NCBI GenBank assembly: GCA_018333525.1 | Contig: JAGXTF010000045.1 | Span: forward strand, 1-54,628 | Length of the DNA stretch: 54,628 bases | Source of the DNA: Bacteroidota bacterium | Lineage (GTDB): Bacteria > Bacteroidota > Bacteroidia > NS11-12g > UBA955 | Direction of reading: 5' to 3' | Part shown: positions 47,699 through 54,628 of the stretch, piece by piece | How positions within the stretch are numbered: position 1 is the stretch's first letter | How the letters are laid out: each line of letters starts with the position of its first letter | Made by a program: the position numbers and the translations under genes | The notes under the pieces: generated by a model | Database searches by the model: none | Told to the model about the DNA's origin: nothing | What the model saw: the letters and a program-made list of their open reading frames with translations, nothing else

Positions 47699-49573
47699 AT
47701 GTGGAAATGGCTCTGTATGGTTGCTTTGGGAATGGTTGGACTTTATTCATGCCGTTCCAGGGATAAAGTGATTTTGGTAAAAACAACCCTGCAAAACCAT
47801 ACCCAAATTTCAAAGTTACATGGTCATACTTTAAAACATTTGGGGCAATTAAGCGATTCCGGGACACTTTACGGGCATTATCTCAATTTTGCCGACACAT
47901 TGCTTGTTCTCTTTCAAAACGAGGACAATATGGAGCTTTGGTTTAATAAATTGCTTTCGGATAATAACGCACTATTCAAACAAACTCTGGGTATTTTGGA
48001 ACAGGCAGAAAACCATGGCCTGGAAAACGAGTTTTATCATGTTGGCTTTTTAAATTCCGCATTACAAAGCATTCAAAAGAACAGATGGGATAGCATAGTT
48101 CCGTATGACAGTCTTTCTATGCTCATGGTTTTATCTGCAGATGCAGTGATGGGATTTTACAGCAATATGCAGAGTGGCAGAATTGACCCTTCCTACACCG
48201 GCAGTTTAGACGTGCTACCCAGACGCCGGCATGGATTGTTACTCCCATTGATTTTGGAGGATTCCACTTTCCCTGCATTAAAATATTGCATCCCAAAATT
48301 TATGGAATATCGTTTTTTACAAAAGGAATATATGCGTGTAAAAAATAGCCGGAACCCGAGGGATGGAAAAGCCCTTTATCTGGGAAGAATGTTGAGGCCG
48401 GGAGACAGTCTGGCATTTCTTTCAAGACGTTTGGCCGAAAGGCTTAAACTTTTTGGCTACTATTCTGTGGAAGATAGCAATATCCATAAAATAAAAAATT
48501 ACAATTGGGAATTAATGCACGCTGTGGAGCTGTTACAAGCGGCAAATGGATTGGAAGTAAGCGGTAATGTAGATTATAAAACCAGGTTGTTATTGCAAAC
48601 GACAAAAGACGAAATGTTGATTTCTCTTCGTGCCAATTTGGAGCGCTGGCGCTGGTTGGGTGTGATAAATGAGCATTCCTATGTATGGGCGAATATTGGT
48701 GAAAATAAAGTTTACGCATTTAAAAACGATAGTTTAAAAGTAGAGATGAAAATTTGTTCCGGCAAAAGCAGAGATACGGCATATTATAATAAATTGGAAC
48801 GCGCGAAAAAAGATCAGAAATTAACTGCACCTGATAATCTGGAAACCCCACTGATGAAGGCCGAAATGACGCATATGGTTGTAAATCCTTCCTGGTTTGT
48901 TCCCAAAAATATTATGATAAAGGAGTTGCTTCCCCAGTTAAAAACAGACAGGAGTATATTAACGGAAAAAAATTATATTCTCCGCAATTATAAAGGAGAA
49001 GAAATTGATCCCAACAGCATCGACTGGTCACAGGTTACGGAAAAAAACTGGAAATACGGAATGGAGCAGCTTCCCGGAGAAGAAAATGCGCTGGGTAAAA
49101 TCGTCATTCATTTTCCAAATAAATACAGCATTTTTATGCATGACACACCTTCGAAATTTGCATTTGAATATAAAGACCGGCACGTAAGTCATGGTTGTAT
49201 GAGAATGGAAGAACCTCTGAAAATGGCCGAATTTTTATCTTCTTTCAACAAAAAAAACAACATAGACGAAATTTATATTGCTGCCGGAATGGAACCCGTT
49301 TTGGATGAGAAAAAAATAAAAAAATACCAGGAGGATATGAAAGATTCAGTCAGGGCTGCAAAGCTAAAACCCAAGCCTAACCGATATTTCAAGAATGATA
49401 AATCCATTCCCGTTTACCTGGTGTATTTTACCTGTTCTGTAAATTCTGCAGGGAAAATTAATTATTTTTTCGACAGTTATAACCGAGATAAAAAGATGCT
49501 TTCGGAAATGAAAAGGCCTTCAAAAAAAGTCAGAAAAACCAAGGTAAATTCCCAACAGGTATTTAGTCCATGA
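47699..49573 (+). CDS. L,D-transpeptidase, YcbB-type
   Basis: A 624-residue lipoprotein-like enzyme (signal to Cys in GLYSC). The N-terminal scaffold (about 40-260) is followed by a peptidoglycan-binding-like helix set (LLQAANGLEVSGNVDYKTRLLL), then a YkuD domain. The catalytic motif HVSHGCMRMEEP places Cys500 and His498, with the preceding FMHDTPSKFAFEYKDR typical of the YcbB subgroup. It makes 3-3 cross-links or attaches proteins in the peptidoglycan. A basic C-terminal tail (about 580-624, PSKKVRKTKVN) follows. The last 11 bases overlap the convergent T9SS gene. Confidence 0.88.
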   Translation: MWKWLCMVALGMVGLYSCRSRDKVILVKTTLQNHTQISKLHGHTLKHLGQLSDSGTLYGHYLNFADTLLVLFQNEDNMELWFNKLLSDNNALFKQTLGILEQAENHGLENEFYHVGFLNSALQSIQKNRWDSIVPYDSLSMLMVLSADAVMGFYSNMQSGRIDPSYTGSLDVLPRRRHGLLLPLILEDSTFPALKYCIPKFMEYRFLQKEYMRVKNSRNPRDGKALYLGRMLRPGDSLAFLSRRLAERLKLFGYYSVEDSNIHKIKNYNWELMHAVELLQAANGLEVSGNVDYKTRLLLQTTKDEMLISLRANLERWRWLGVINEHSYVWANIGENKVYAFKNDSLKVEMKICSGKSRDTAYYNKLERAKKDQKLTAPDNLETPLMKAEMTHMVVNPSWFVPKNIMIKELLPQLKTDRSILTEKNYILRNYKGEEIDPNSIDWSQVTEKNWKYGMEQLPGEENALGKIVIHFPNKYSIFMHDTPSKFAFEYKDRHVSHGCMRMEEPLKMAEFLSSFNKKNNIDEIYIAAGMEPVLDEKKIKKYQEDMKDSVRAAKLKPKPNRYFKNDKSIPVYLVYFTCSVNSAGKINYFFDSYNRDKKMLSEMKRPSKKVRKTKVNSQQVFSP

Positions 49574-52500
49574 TATGCATAGTGCTCCTAACAGCTATGC
49601 TTCCATTTTCTACCTGTACCATATAAATTCCATTGGCCAAATGAATTGCATTTACAGAAATAATATCATTGGTTGAGGTGGTTTCAAAAACCAAGGCACC
49701 GCTTCCGTTAAATATTTTAATGTGCTTTTCTCCTTTTATGCCAGTTGCATCCATCGTAAATGCACCGGAATTTGGATTGGGATAAATCGCTATTTTTTTA
49801 ACAGTGGAATTGTTTATTCCGGAGCGGTTCATTACCACCTGTTTGGTTACACAGCAACTGCACTGAGTAGTTGATACCTCCGCACACATGGTAACATTGT
49901 AGGTGCCATCAGATTGGAAATTGTATTGTCCCCATTTGCCGCTAACCGGACCTGAATTGTGAAAATTCCAGGTGTAATTTATACCAGTTTGGGGCGCGGT
50001 ATCCCCGGTGGATGCATTTTTAGGGGTGCATTTCACACCGTAAAAACCATAAGCATAATCGGGAATACTTACAAAATCACAGGTATGTGGTTGTTCATTT
50101 ATGGCTATGGATTTGGTTGCGCAGGTTCTGCAGGCGCTATCGACCATGGCACATAGTTGAACATTATAATTGGTACTGGAATATGGACTGTAGGTATGTC
50201 CGGGATCGGACAAGGTGGAATTGCTGGTATCTCCAAAGTCCCATTGAAAAGAAATGTTTCCACTTGCCCAGGTGCTGTTATTGGTAAATACAACCTGTGT
50301 TCCTGAACATACAGGGGCATTGTGCTGGAATGCCACAACAGGTTGCACTTTTACAGTCAAAGTTTTTGTAAGAGAATCTTTACAACCATTGTCTAAGGAT
50401 ATACGCAGTTTTACGTTTTTAGGGCCTAACGTAGACCAATTATGCGTTGGGTTCTGTGCAGTGGAGGTAGTGCCATCGCCAAAATTCCAATAATAAGTTG
50501 GATTGGTGCCGGATATTGGAGCAGTTTTGTTAGTAAAGATTGTGGCATCTTTTGAGCAGAGTTCCGTGTTGTCAAATGCCACTATTGGTGCACTTTTTAA
50601 TGTTACCGTTTTTGTAATGGAATCGCGGCATCCAAAATCAGAAACTGTTACCAATTTTACAGTCTGGTTTCCATTGGTACTAAAGGTGTATTTTGGATGG
50701 GTGGTGCTGATGATTACACCCGGTTCCATATGCCAGTAACTCGCAAAAATACCACTCGCAATTGTAGTGCCGTTAGTAAAAGAAACAGGAGTATTGCTGC
50801 ATTGGTTTGCACCAAAGGAATAGCCTGCTTTTGGTTTTGGAAATTCAAACGCTTTTAATGAAGTAGAGTCTGTACATCCATTATTGGTCACATACAATTT
50901 CACGGTATATTGTCCAGGGCTGGGATAATCATGGGTTGGATCTTTAGCGGCAGAAGTTGTTCCATCTCCAAATTTCCATAACCACGAAGAGGTTCCGGGT
51001 GTACTATTATTGGTGAACGATACCAGTTCGCCTTCGCATGCATTTACTCGGGTAAAAGCAGCCGTAGGCTTCGCTTTAACAGTAATGGTGGAACTGTCGT
51101 AGGTTTCGTAACCGAGTGGTATCGTATAAGCTGTTAATTTAACTTTATATGTTCCGGGCGTAGAGTAAATAAACCAGGGATCAATTGCATTGCTGGTATC
51201 CGCAATATTTCCGGTTCCAAAATTCCAATGAAAATGCATACCTCCTTTTTTAATATAACTCAGGTTTTTAAAAATGGCAGTATCAGAACCGCATATTAAT
51301 GTTGGGCCCTGAAAGTCAGCCTGTACAATTGGATTCATATACAGATTGAGGCACCAGGATGTGTCGCATCCATTGGTTAAATCTGTAAATTTGATACAAA
51401 CTGAAATAAAACTGTCCTCGAAGATGGTGTTGTTATTAATAAAAGTTACTTCTCCATTATTGGGACCCGAAGGAATTGTAAGAGACAATCCACTTGTAAA
51501 TACGGTTCCACGGGCAGTTTGTGCATAAACGGATGCAGTCCATTTGGTTCCATAATCTGAATTGGAATAAGCACGTGGTGCACCAAAATCATATATCCAG
51601 GGCTGACCCAAAAATACGATGTCGTATGGCGAGCCACCATAGTAAATGTTTTTGGTTGGTTTAGATGAAGCCTGTATTTTGGATCCACCTGGTGCCGGAT
51701 TAACGGTAGTGATGAAAATAAAACTGTCGTTGGATGCATCATCATCGGCTGCATCAATATAAATGGCAATTCTGTTTTTGCCCCATTTGCTCAATTGTAA
51801 TCGCTGAAAAAATGTGATTTTTAATGAATCATTTGCCAGAATTTTAGTGGTTACTTTTTGAGTAACTACATTTCCTCCATTTACGGAATAACTCACTTTA
51901 AAATTATAGGCAGTATCTTTAAATAGATTTTTAACAGTAATGTCTATCGGATTGGTATAAGTTCCGGAACATACTGAACTGGCAATGGTAAATCCGGTTT
52001 TAACAGCTTTCAGATCTGAAGTTTGCTCATATACTCCGCGGTCCGATTGAGGTAAATTTCTTGTTACTCCGGAAAGGTCGTTTGGATTATTTGCATCCGT
52101 TACAACATCATTTTGAGTTTGCCATTTTAGACTGTGAAAATCATTGTTTGAAATATCCGCAAATTTAGGATCGAGCACGTTTTCTGTTGGACCTGAAATG
52201 CCAAATGATTTCCAATCGCTGAATGAAAAACCGGTGTTGGATTGCATGTACCATAATTCCTGTCCGTTGTTATAACCGTAATACGTATTGCTGTTCCAGT
52301 TATTAATATATGCTGTATCATTTATATCCATGGCAGCAAAAGTTGCAGAAATGGATTCTATGATGTAAAAAATATTTCCTGTATGAACCACATCTGTATG
52401 AAAATATGGAGATATAATTTCCGCATTATTGTCATACCATTTTCCGCTGGGAGCTTTACTGCCATCGCTATGTACCGTATTTTGAATAATATTGCATTTA

Positions 52501-54035
52501 TAATTTCCTGACTGATTGGAATTTGCATAAATTCCAACAAATCCATCATGCCCAATATTTTTATATATCAGATTATTGCTAATTTGTATGTCTTCAAATT
52601 CCTGAGTAGCAATTGCAAACAAATAGCCTCCGTTATTGCCTGTTATGGTATTTCCGGAAATTGTATTGCCATGAATTTTAAATTCACCTTCATTCGGAAA
52701 AATGATAAATGCAGCCATATAAAACGAATTATTACTTACCGAATTTAAATTAAATTCAACAGTGCCATAATTCGGAGCCCATAGGCTATCTCCAAAAACA
52801 AAATAATTTTCTTCTGCGGCCAGATAACTGTTGATGAGCTTGTTCCCGTTAAAACTCAGGTCTGTGGATGCACGTAAATCCCATAGTGCAAGGGTGGTAA
52901 CATTGGCATAGGATTGAACATTATCGGCAGAATTTCTGAGAATTTTTATTCTTGAATTATCTCGTAAAAAACCCATCCAAACATTGTTGTAAACCGCAAG
53001 ATTCTTTACCGAATTGCTATCCAGGGTAAAAGGGTAGGAGCTGCTACCGCTATTTTTGGTTCCGTAAATTACCGTTAATTCTTTTACTCCATTGGATGCA
53101 GTGCAACCGGAATATGGCAAATCATGAATATAATTACCTTTAAATAAAGTACTTCTTCCGGTGCTATATGTATAAGTAGAAACCATTCCAAACAATTGTG
53201 AATTGCAGTTATTGCTGCTGCTGTTTGTTCTGGAAATATTATTGTTTACAAACTGGTTTCCATTGGAATTACTGTTAAAAATAGCGATATAATAAAAATT
53301 CTGAATGCTGTTATTATTAAAACTATTGTTATAAGCAGTAGTGGAAAATCCGGATGAAGCACCGATATAGGTGATACCCATCGCCGGACCGGGGTTTGAA
53401 CTATTGGTAGTGCGGCAAATGTTATTGGTAATACTATTTCCGGTACCGGTTAGTGTTCCTGTTGCTGTAAAAAAATTAGAAGCAATCGGGGCAAATGCTA
53501 TATAAGCACTACCATTGGTACTGCCGCTGGTGAAGCCTGAAAATTCGAGAATACAATTGTCAATGGAATTGTTATCGGAATTGTTATAAAACCGCACACA
53601 ACTGGCCGCTGATGCATTGGTTCCTTTATTTCTGATGGTGAGATCCTGAATATAAAAATAATCGCCACCCTGAAATGAAATGGCTTCACCGCCATTGCCA
53701 TATTCCAGGTACTTGGTGTTACCTTTTATAGTGATCGTTTTTGTTGCACTCATTCCTGCAATGGAAGGAAATTTCACCATACTGTCTTCAGTAAGATTGC
53801 TTTTTACATCAACAATAACGGATGCGCTTATTCCTGCGGTTATAGCCGGTCCACCGTCAGTTCTGCTCAATCCCTGTAACGAACGCCAGAAACTGTACCA
53901 GTTTTTGAAATTGGTGCTGCTTGCTGCAACGGAAGCATCAATGCTAACATTGCCCGACATTTGTGCGCGTGCAGGAAGGATAAAAGTGAGGAATAAAAAG
54001 GCGAAACAGGTGGCGTAGTGCAGATTTTTTTTCAT
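49563..54035 (-). CDS. Giant T9SS-exported beta-helix/PKD protein
   Basis: A 1490-residue secreted protein. The signal peptide (about 1-24) is followed by a right-handed parallel beta-helix region (about 90-660) full of Asn-rich turns (SNNSFYMAAFI, GNTISGNTITGNNGG). A CARDB-like domain follows (about 690-800), then five clear PKD domains with a sixth, cysteine-rich, degenerate one (about 900-1400; landmarks WHFNFG/WKFGDGTT/WNFGDGTT/WDFGDTS). It ends in a T9SS sorting domain (IAIYPNPNSGAF, HLANGIYMVQVENG). It is likely an adhesin or polysaccharide-active surface protein; no catalytic residues are evident. Its stop overlaps the L,D-transpeptidase stop by 11 bases. Confidence 0.9.
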   Translation of the reverse strand: MKKNLHYATCFAFLFLTFILPARAQMSGNVSIDASVAASSTNFKNWYSFWRSLQGLSRTDGGPAITAGISASVIVDVKSNLTEDSMVKFPSIAGMSATKTITIKGNTKYLEYGNGGEAISFQGGDYFYIQDLTIRNKGTNASAASCVRFYNNSDNNSIDNCILEFSGFTSGSTNGSAYIAFAPIASNFFTATGTLTGTGNSITNNICRTTNSSNPGPAMGITYIGASSGFSTTAYNNSFNNNSIQNFYYIAIFNSNSNGNQFVNNNISRTNSSSNNCNSQLFGMVSTYTYSTGRSTLFKGNYIHDLPYSGCTASNGVKELTVIYGTKNSGSSSYPFTLDSNSVKNLAVYNNVWMGFLRDNSRIKILRNSADNVQSYANVTTLALWDLRASTDLSFNGNKLINSYLAAEENYFVFGDSLWAPNYGTVEFNLNSVSNNSFYMAAFIIFPNEGEFKIHGNTISGNTITGNNGGYLFAIATQEFEDIQISNNLIYKNIGHDGFVGIYANSNQSGNYKCNIIQNTVHSDGSKAPSGKWYDNNAEIISPYFHTDVVHTGNIFYIIESISATFAAMDINDTAYINNWNSNTYYGYNNGQELWYMQSNTGFSFSDWKSFGISGPTENVLDPKFADISNNDFHSLKWQTQNDVVTDANNPNDLSGVTRNLPQSDRGVYEQTSDLKAVKTGFTIASSVCSGTYTNPIDITVKNLFKDTAYNFKVSYSVNGGNVVTQKVTTKILANDSLKITFFQRLQLSKWGKNRIAIYIDAADDDASNDSFIFITTVNPAPGGSKIQASSKPTKNIYYGGSPYDIVFLGQPWIYDFGAPRAYSNSDYGTKWTASVYAQTARGTVFTSGLSLTIPSGPNNGEVTFINNNTIFEDSFISVCIKFTDLTNGCDTSWCLNLYMNPIVQADFQGPTLICGSDTAIFKNLSYIKKGGMHFHWNFGTGNIADTSNAIDPWFIYSTPGTYKVKLTAYTIPLGYETYDSSTITVKAKPTAAFTRVNACEGELVSFTNNSTPGTSSWLWKFGDGTTSAAKDPTHDYPSPGQYTVKLYVTNNGCTDSTSLKAFEFPKPKAGYSFGANQCSNTPVSFTNGTTIASGIFASYWHMEPGVIISTTHPKYTFSTNGNQTVKLVTVSDFGCRDSITKTVTLKSAPIVAFDNTELCSKDATIFTNKTAPISGTNPTYYWNFGDGTTSTAQNPTHNWSTLGPKNVKLRISLDNGCKDSLTKTLTVKVQPVVAFQHNAPVCSGTQVVFTNNSTWASGNISFQWDFGDTSNSTLSDPGHTYSPYSSTNYNVQLCAMVDSACRTCATKSIAINEQPHTCDFVSIPDYAYGFYGVKCTPKNASTGDTAPQTGINYTWNFHNSGPVSGKWGQYNFQSDGTYNVTMCAEVSTTQCSCCVTKQVVMNRSGINNSTVKKIAIYPNPNSGAFTMDATGIKGEKHIKIFNGSGALVFETTSTNDIISVNAIHLANGIYMVQVENGSIAVRSTMHIMD

Positions 54036-54142
54036 AATTCTAATTTACTGGTAAGTGCCGATAATCGACGGAAAGCAAGTTAGAACTTTAAAAAGAGATA
54101 GGAAATAGTTTGGATTGTTTGTGCAGAATTTAGAGGGTGGAA

Positions 54143-54161
54143 TGACAATTAATTGACAATT
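54143..54161. repeat. Short direct repeat upstream of the T9SS gene
   Basis: TGACAATT occurs twice (54143-54150 and 54154-54161), one helical turn apart, in the 141-base space upstream of the T9SS gene. No promoter box with full match is seen next to it. It could be an operator, but a chance repeat in AT-rich DNA is equally possible. Confidence 0.25.
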
Positions 54162-54176
54162 CCAAAGAGGCCATTT

Positions 54177-54628
54177 TTAGAGATATCCCAGGGTCTTGAG
54201 CATGCTTTTATAACTTTGTTCCTTGCTGAAAAGGCGAAAGAAATAATCGTTGTTTTCATCCCTGTCGATAATAACGTGTTTGGGGCTGGGTGTCAGGCAG
54301 TGTTGAATTCCTCCGTATCCGCCAATGCTTTCCTGGTATGCGCCTGTATGAAAAAATCCGATATATAAGGGATCCGCGGCATCGAATTTAGGAAGGTAAA
54401 TCGCATTAACATGTTGTTCGGAATTGTAATAATCATCGCTGTCGCAGGTAATTCCACCTAATAAGACCCTTTCGTATTCTTCATCCCAACGGTTTACCGG
54501 CAACATGATGAATTTCTTGTTGATGGCCCAGGCATCCGGAAGTGTGGTCATGAAACTGCTGTCGATCATATTCCATTTTTCCCTGTCATTTTGCGGTTTT
54601 TGGTCCATTACGCTAAATACAGCTCCAC
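54177..54628 (-). CDS. speA: Arginine decarboxylase, C-terminal part (cut by window edge)
   Basis: The reading frame stays open to the right edge, past the in-frame ATG at 54608, so the 5' part lies outside. The visible 150 codons are the C-terminal barrel of a fold type III PLP decarboxylase (Arg/Orn/DAP family). The catalytic CDSDD motif is in GGITCDSDDYYN and the GAYQES segment is the substrate/PLP contact. GGYGGIQHCL and PKHVIIDRD are typical of the Bacteroidota biosynthetic SpeA-like arginine decarboxylase. The enzyme makes agmatine for polyamine synthesis; related decarboxylases cannot be fully excluded. Confidence 0.82.
   Translation of the reverse strand, partial: GAVFSVMDQKPQNDREKWNMIDSSFMTTLPDAWAINKKFIMLPVNRWDEEYERVLLGGITCDSDDYYNSEQHVNAIYLPKFDAADPLYIGFFHTGAYQESIGGYGGIQHCLTPSPKHVIIDRDENNDYFFRLFSKEQSYKSMLKTLGYL

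Overview
The window reads as chromosomal DNA of a free-living Bacteroidota bacterium. Evidence: two secreted proteins end in type IX secretion (T9SS) C-terminal sorting domains; a TonB-dependent receptor has a carboxypeptidase-like N-terminal domain and is followed by DUF4249 lipoproteins; Shine-Dalgarno sequences are absent; and the promoter element TAnnTTTG recurs. The base composition is AT-rich. The class cannot be fixed from one window, but a mevalonate pathway together with hppD, ppk1 and a SpeA-like decarboxylase suits an environmental lineage near Chitinophagales, Sphingobacteriales or Flavobacteriales. No tRNA, rRNA, CRISPR array, insertion sequence, integrase or phage gene was seen, and no gene-free stretch exceeds 300 bases.

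Layout. 1-4.5 kb: a secreted cupredoxin with a T9SS tail, divergent from a mevalonate operon (GHMP kinase, diphosphomevalonate decarboxylase, mevalonate kinase, UbiA prenyltransferase). 4.5-8.7 kb: a GNAT acetyltransferase, priA and hppD, with a clear terminator. 8.8-13.1 kb: a three-gene ABC exporter of MacAB/Lol type, OsmC and an outer membrane protein. 13.2-20.2 kb: guaB, an endonuclease/exonuclease/phosphatase-family protein coupled to ppk1, then pyrG and a DinB protein. 20.2-24.2 kb: a three-domain secreted prolyl isomerase, MmcQ/YjbR, an antitoxin-like (MORN-type) repeat protein, a uridine kinase and a mono-cluster Fe-S protein. 24.3-29.5 kb: a ChaN-like protein, then a TonB receptor with two tandem DUF4249 lipoproteins. 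29.5-33.3 kb: a phosphoesterase, a ferredoxin, an NlpC/P60 hydrolase, a HerA-like ATPase and an orphan 151-aa protein. 33.3-38.7 kb: a complete RND efflux operon. 38.9-47.5 kb: a large unrecognised secreted protein, a sodium:solute symporter, a DUF2339 membrane protein, and a coupled NqrB/RnfD-like plus DUF2330 pair. 47.7-54.6 kb: an L,D-transpeptidase, a 1490-aa beta-helix/PKD protein exported by T9SS, and the 3' part of an arginine-decarboxylase gene running off the right edge.

Three features stand out. Every convergent gene pair overlaps or is separated by only 1-6 bases, so dedicated intergenic terminators are missing at those junctions. TAnnTTTG boxes sit 3-11 bases before several start codons, which suggests leaderless or nearly leaderless transcripts. 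Several gene sets of unknown purpose (NqrB-like with DUF2330, the DUF4249 pair, HerA-like with the 151-aa protein, the 828-aa secreted protein) are the best candidates for undescribed biology. No obvious defence island or biosynthetic cluster was seen.
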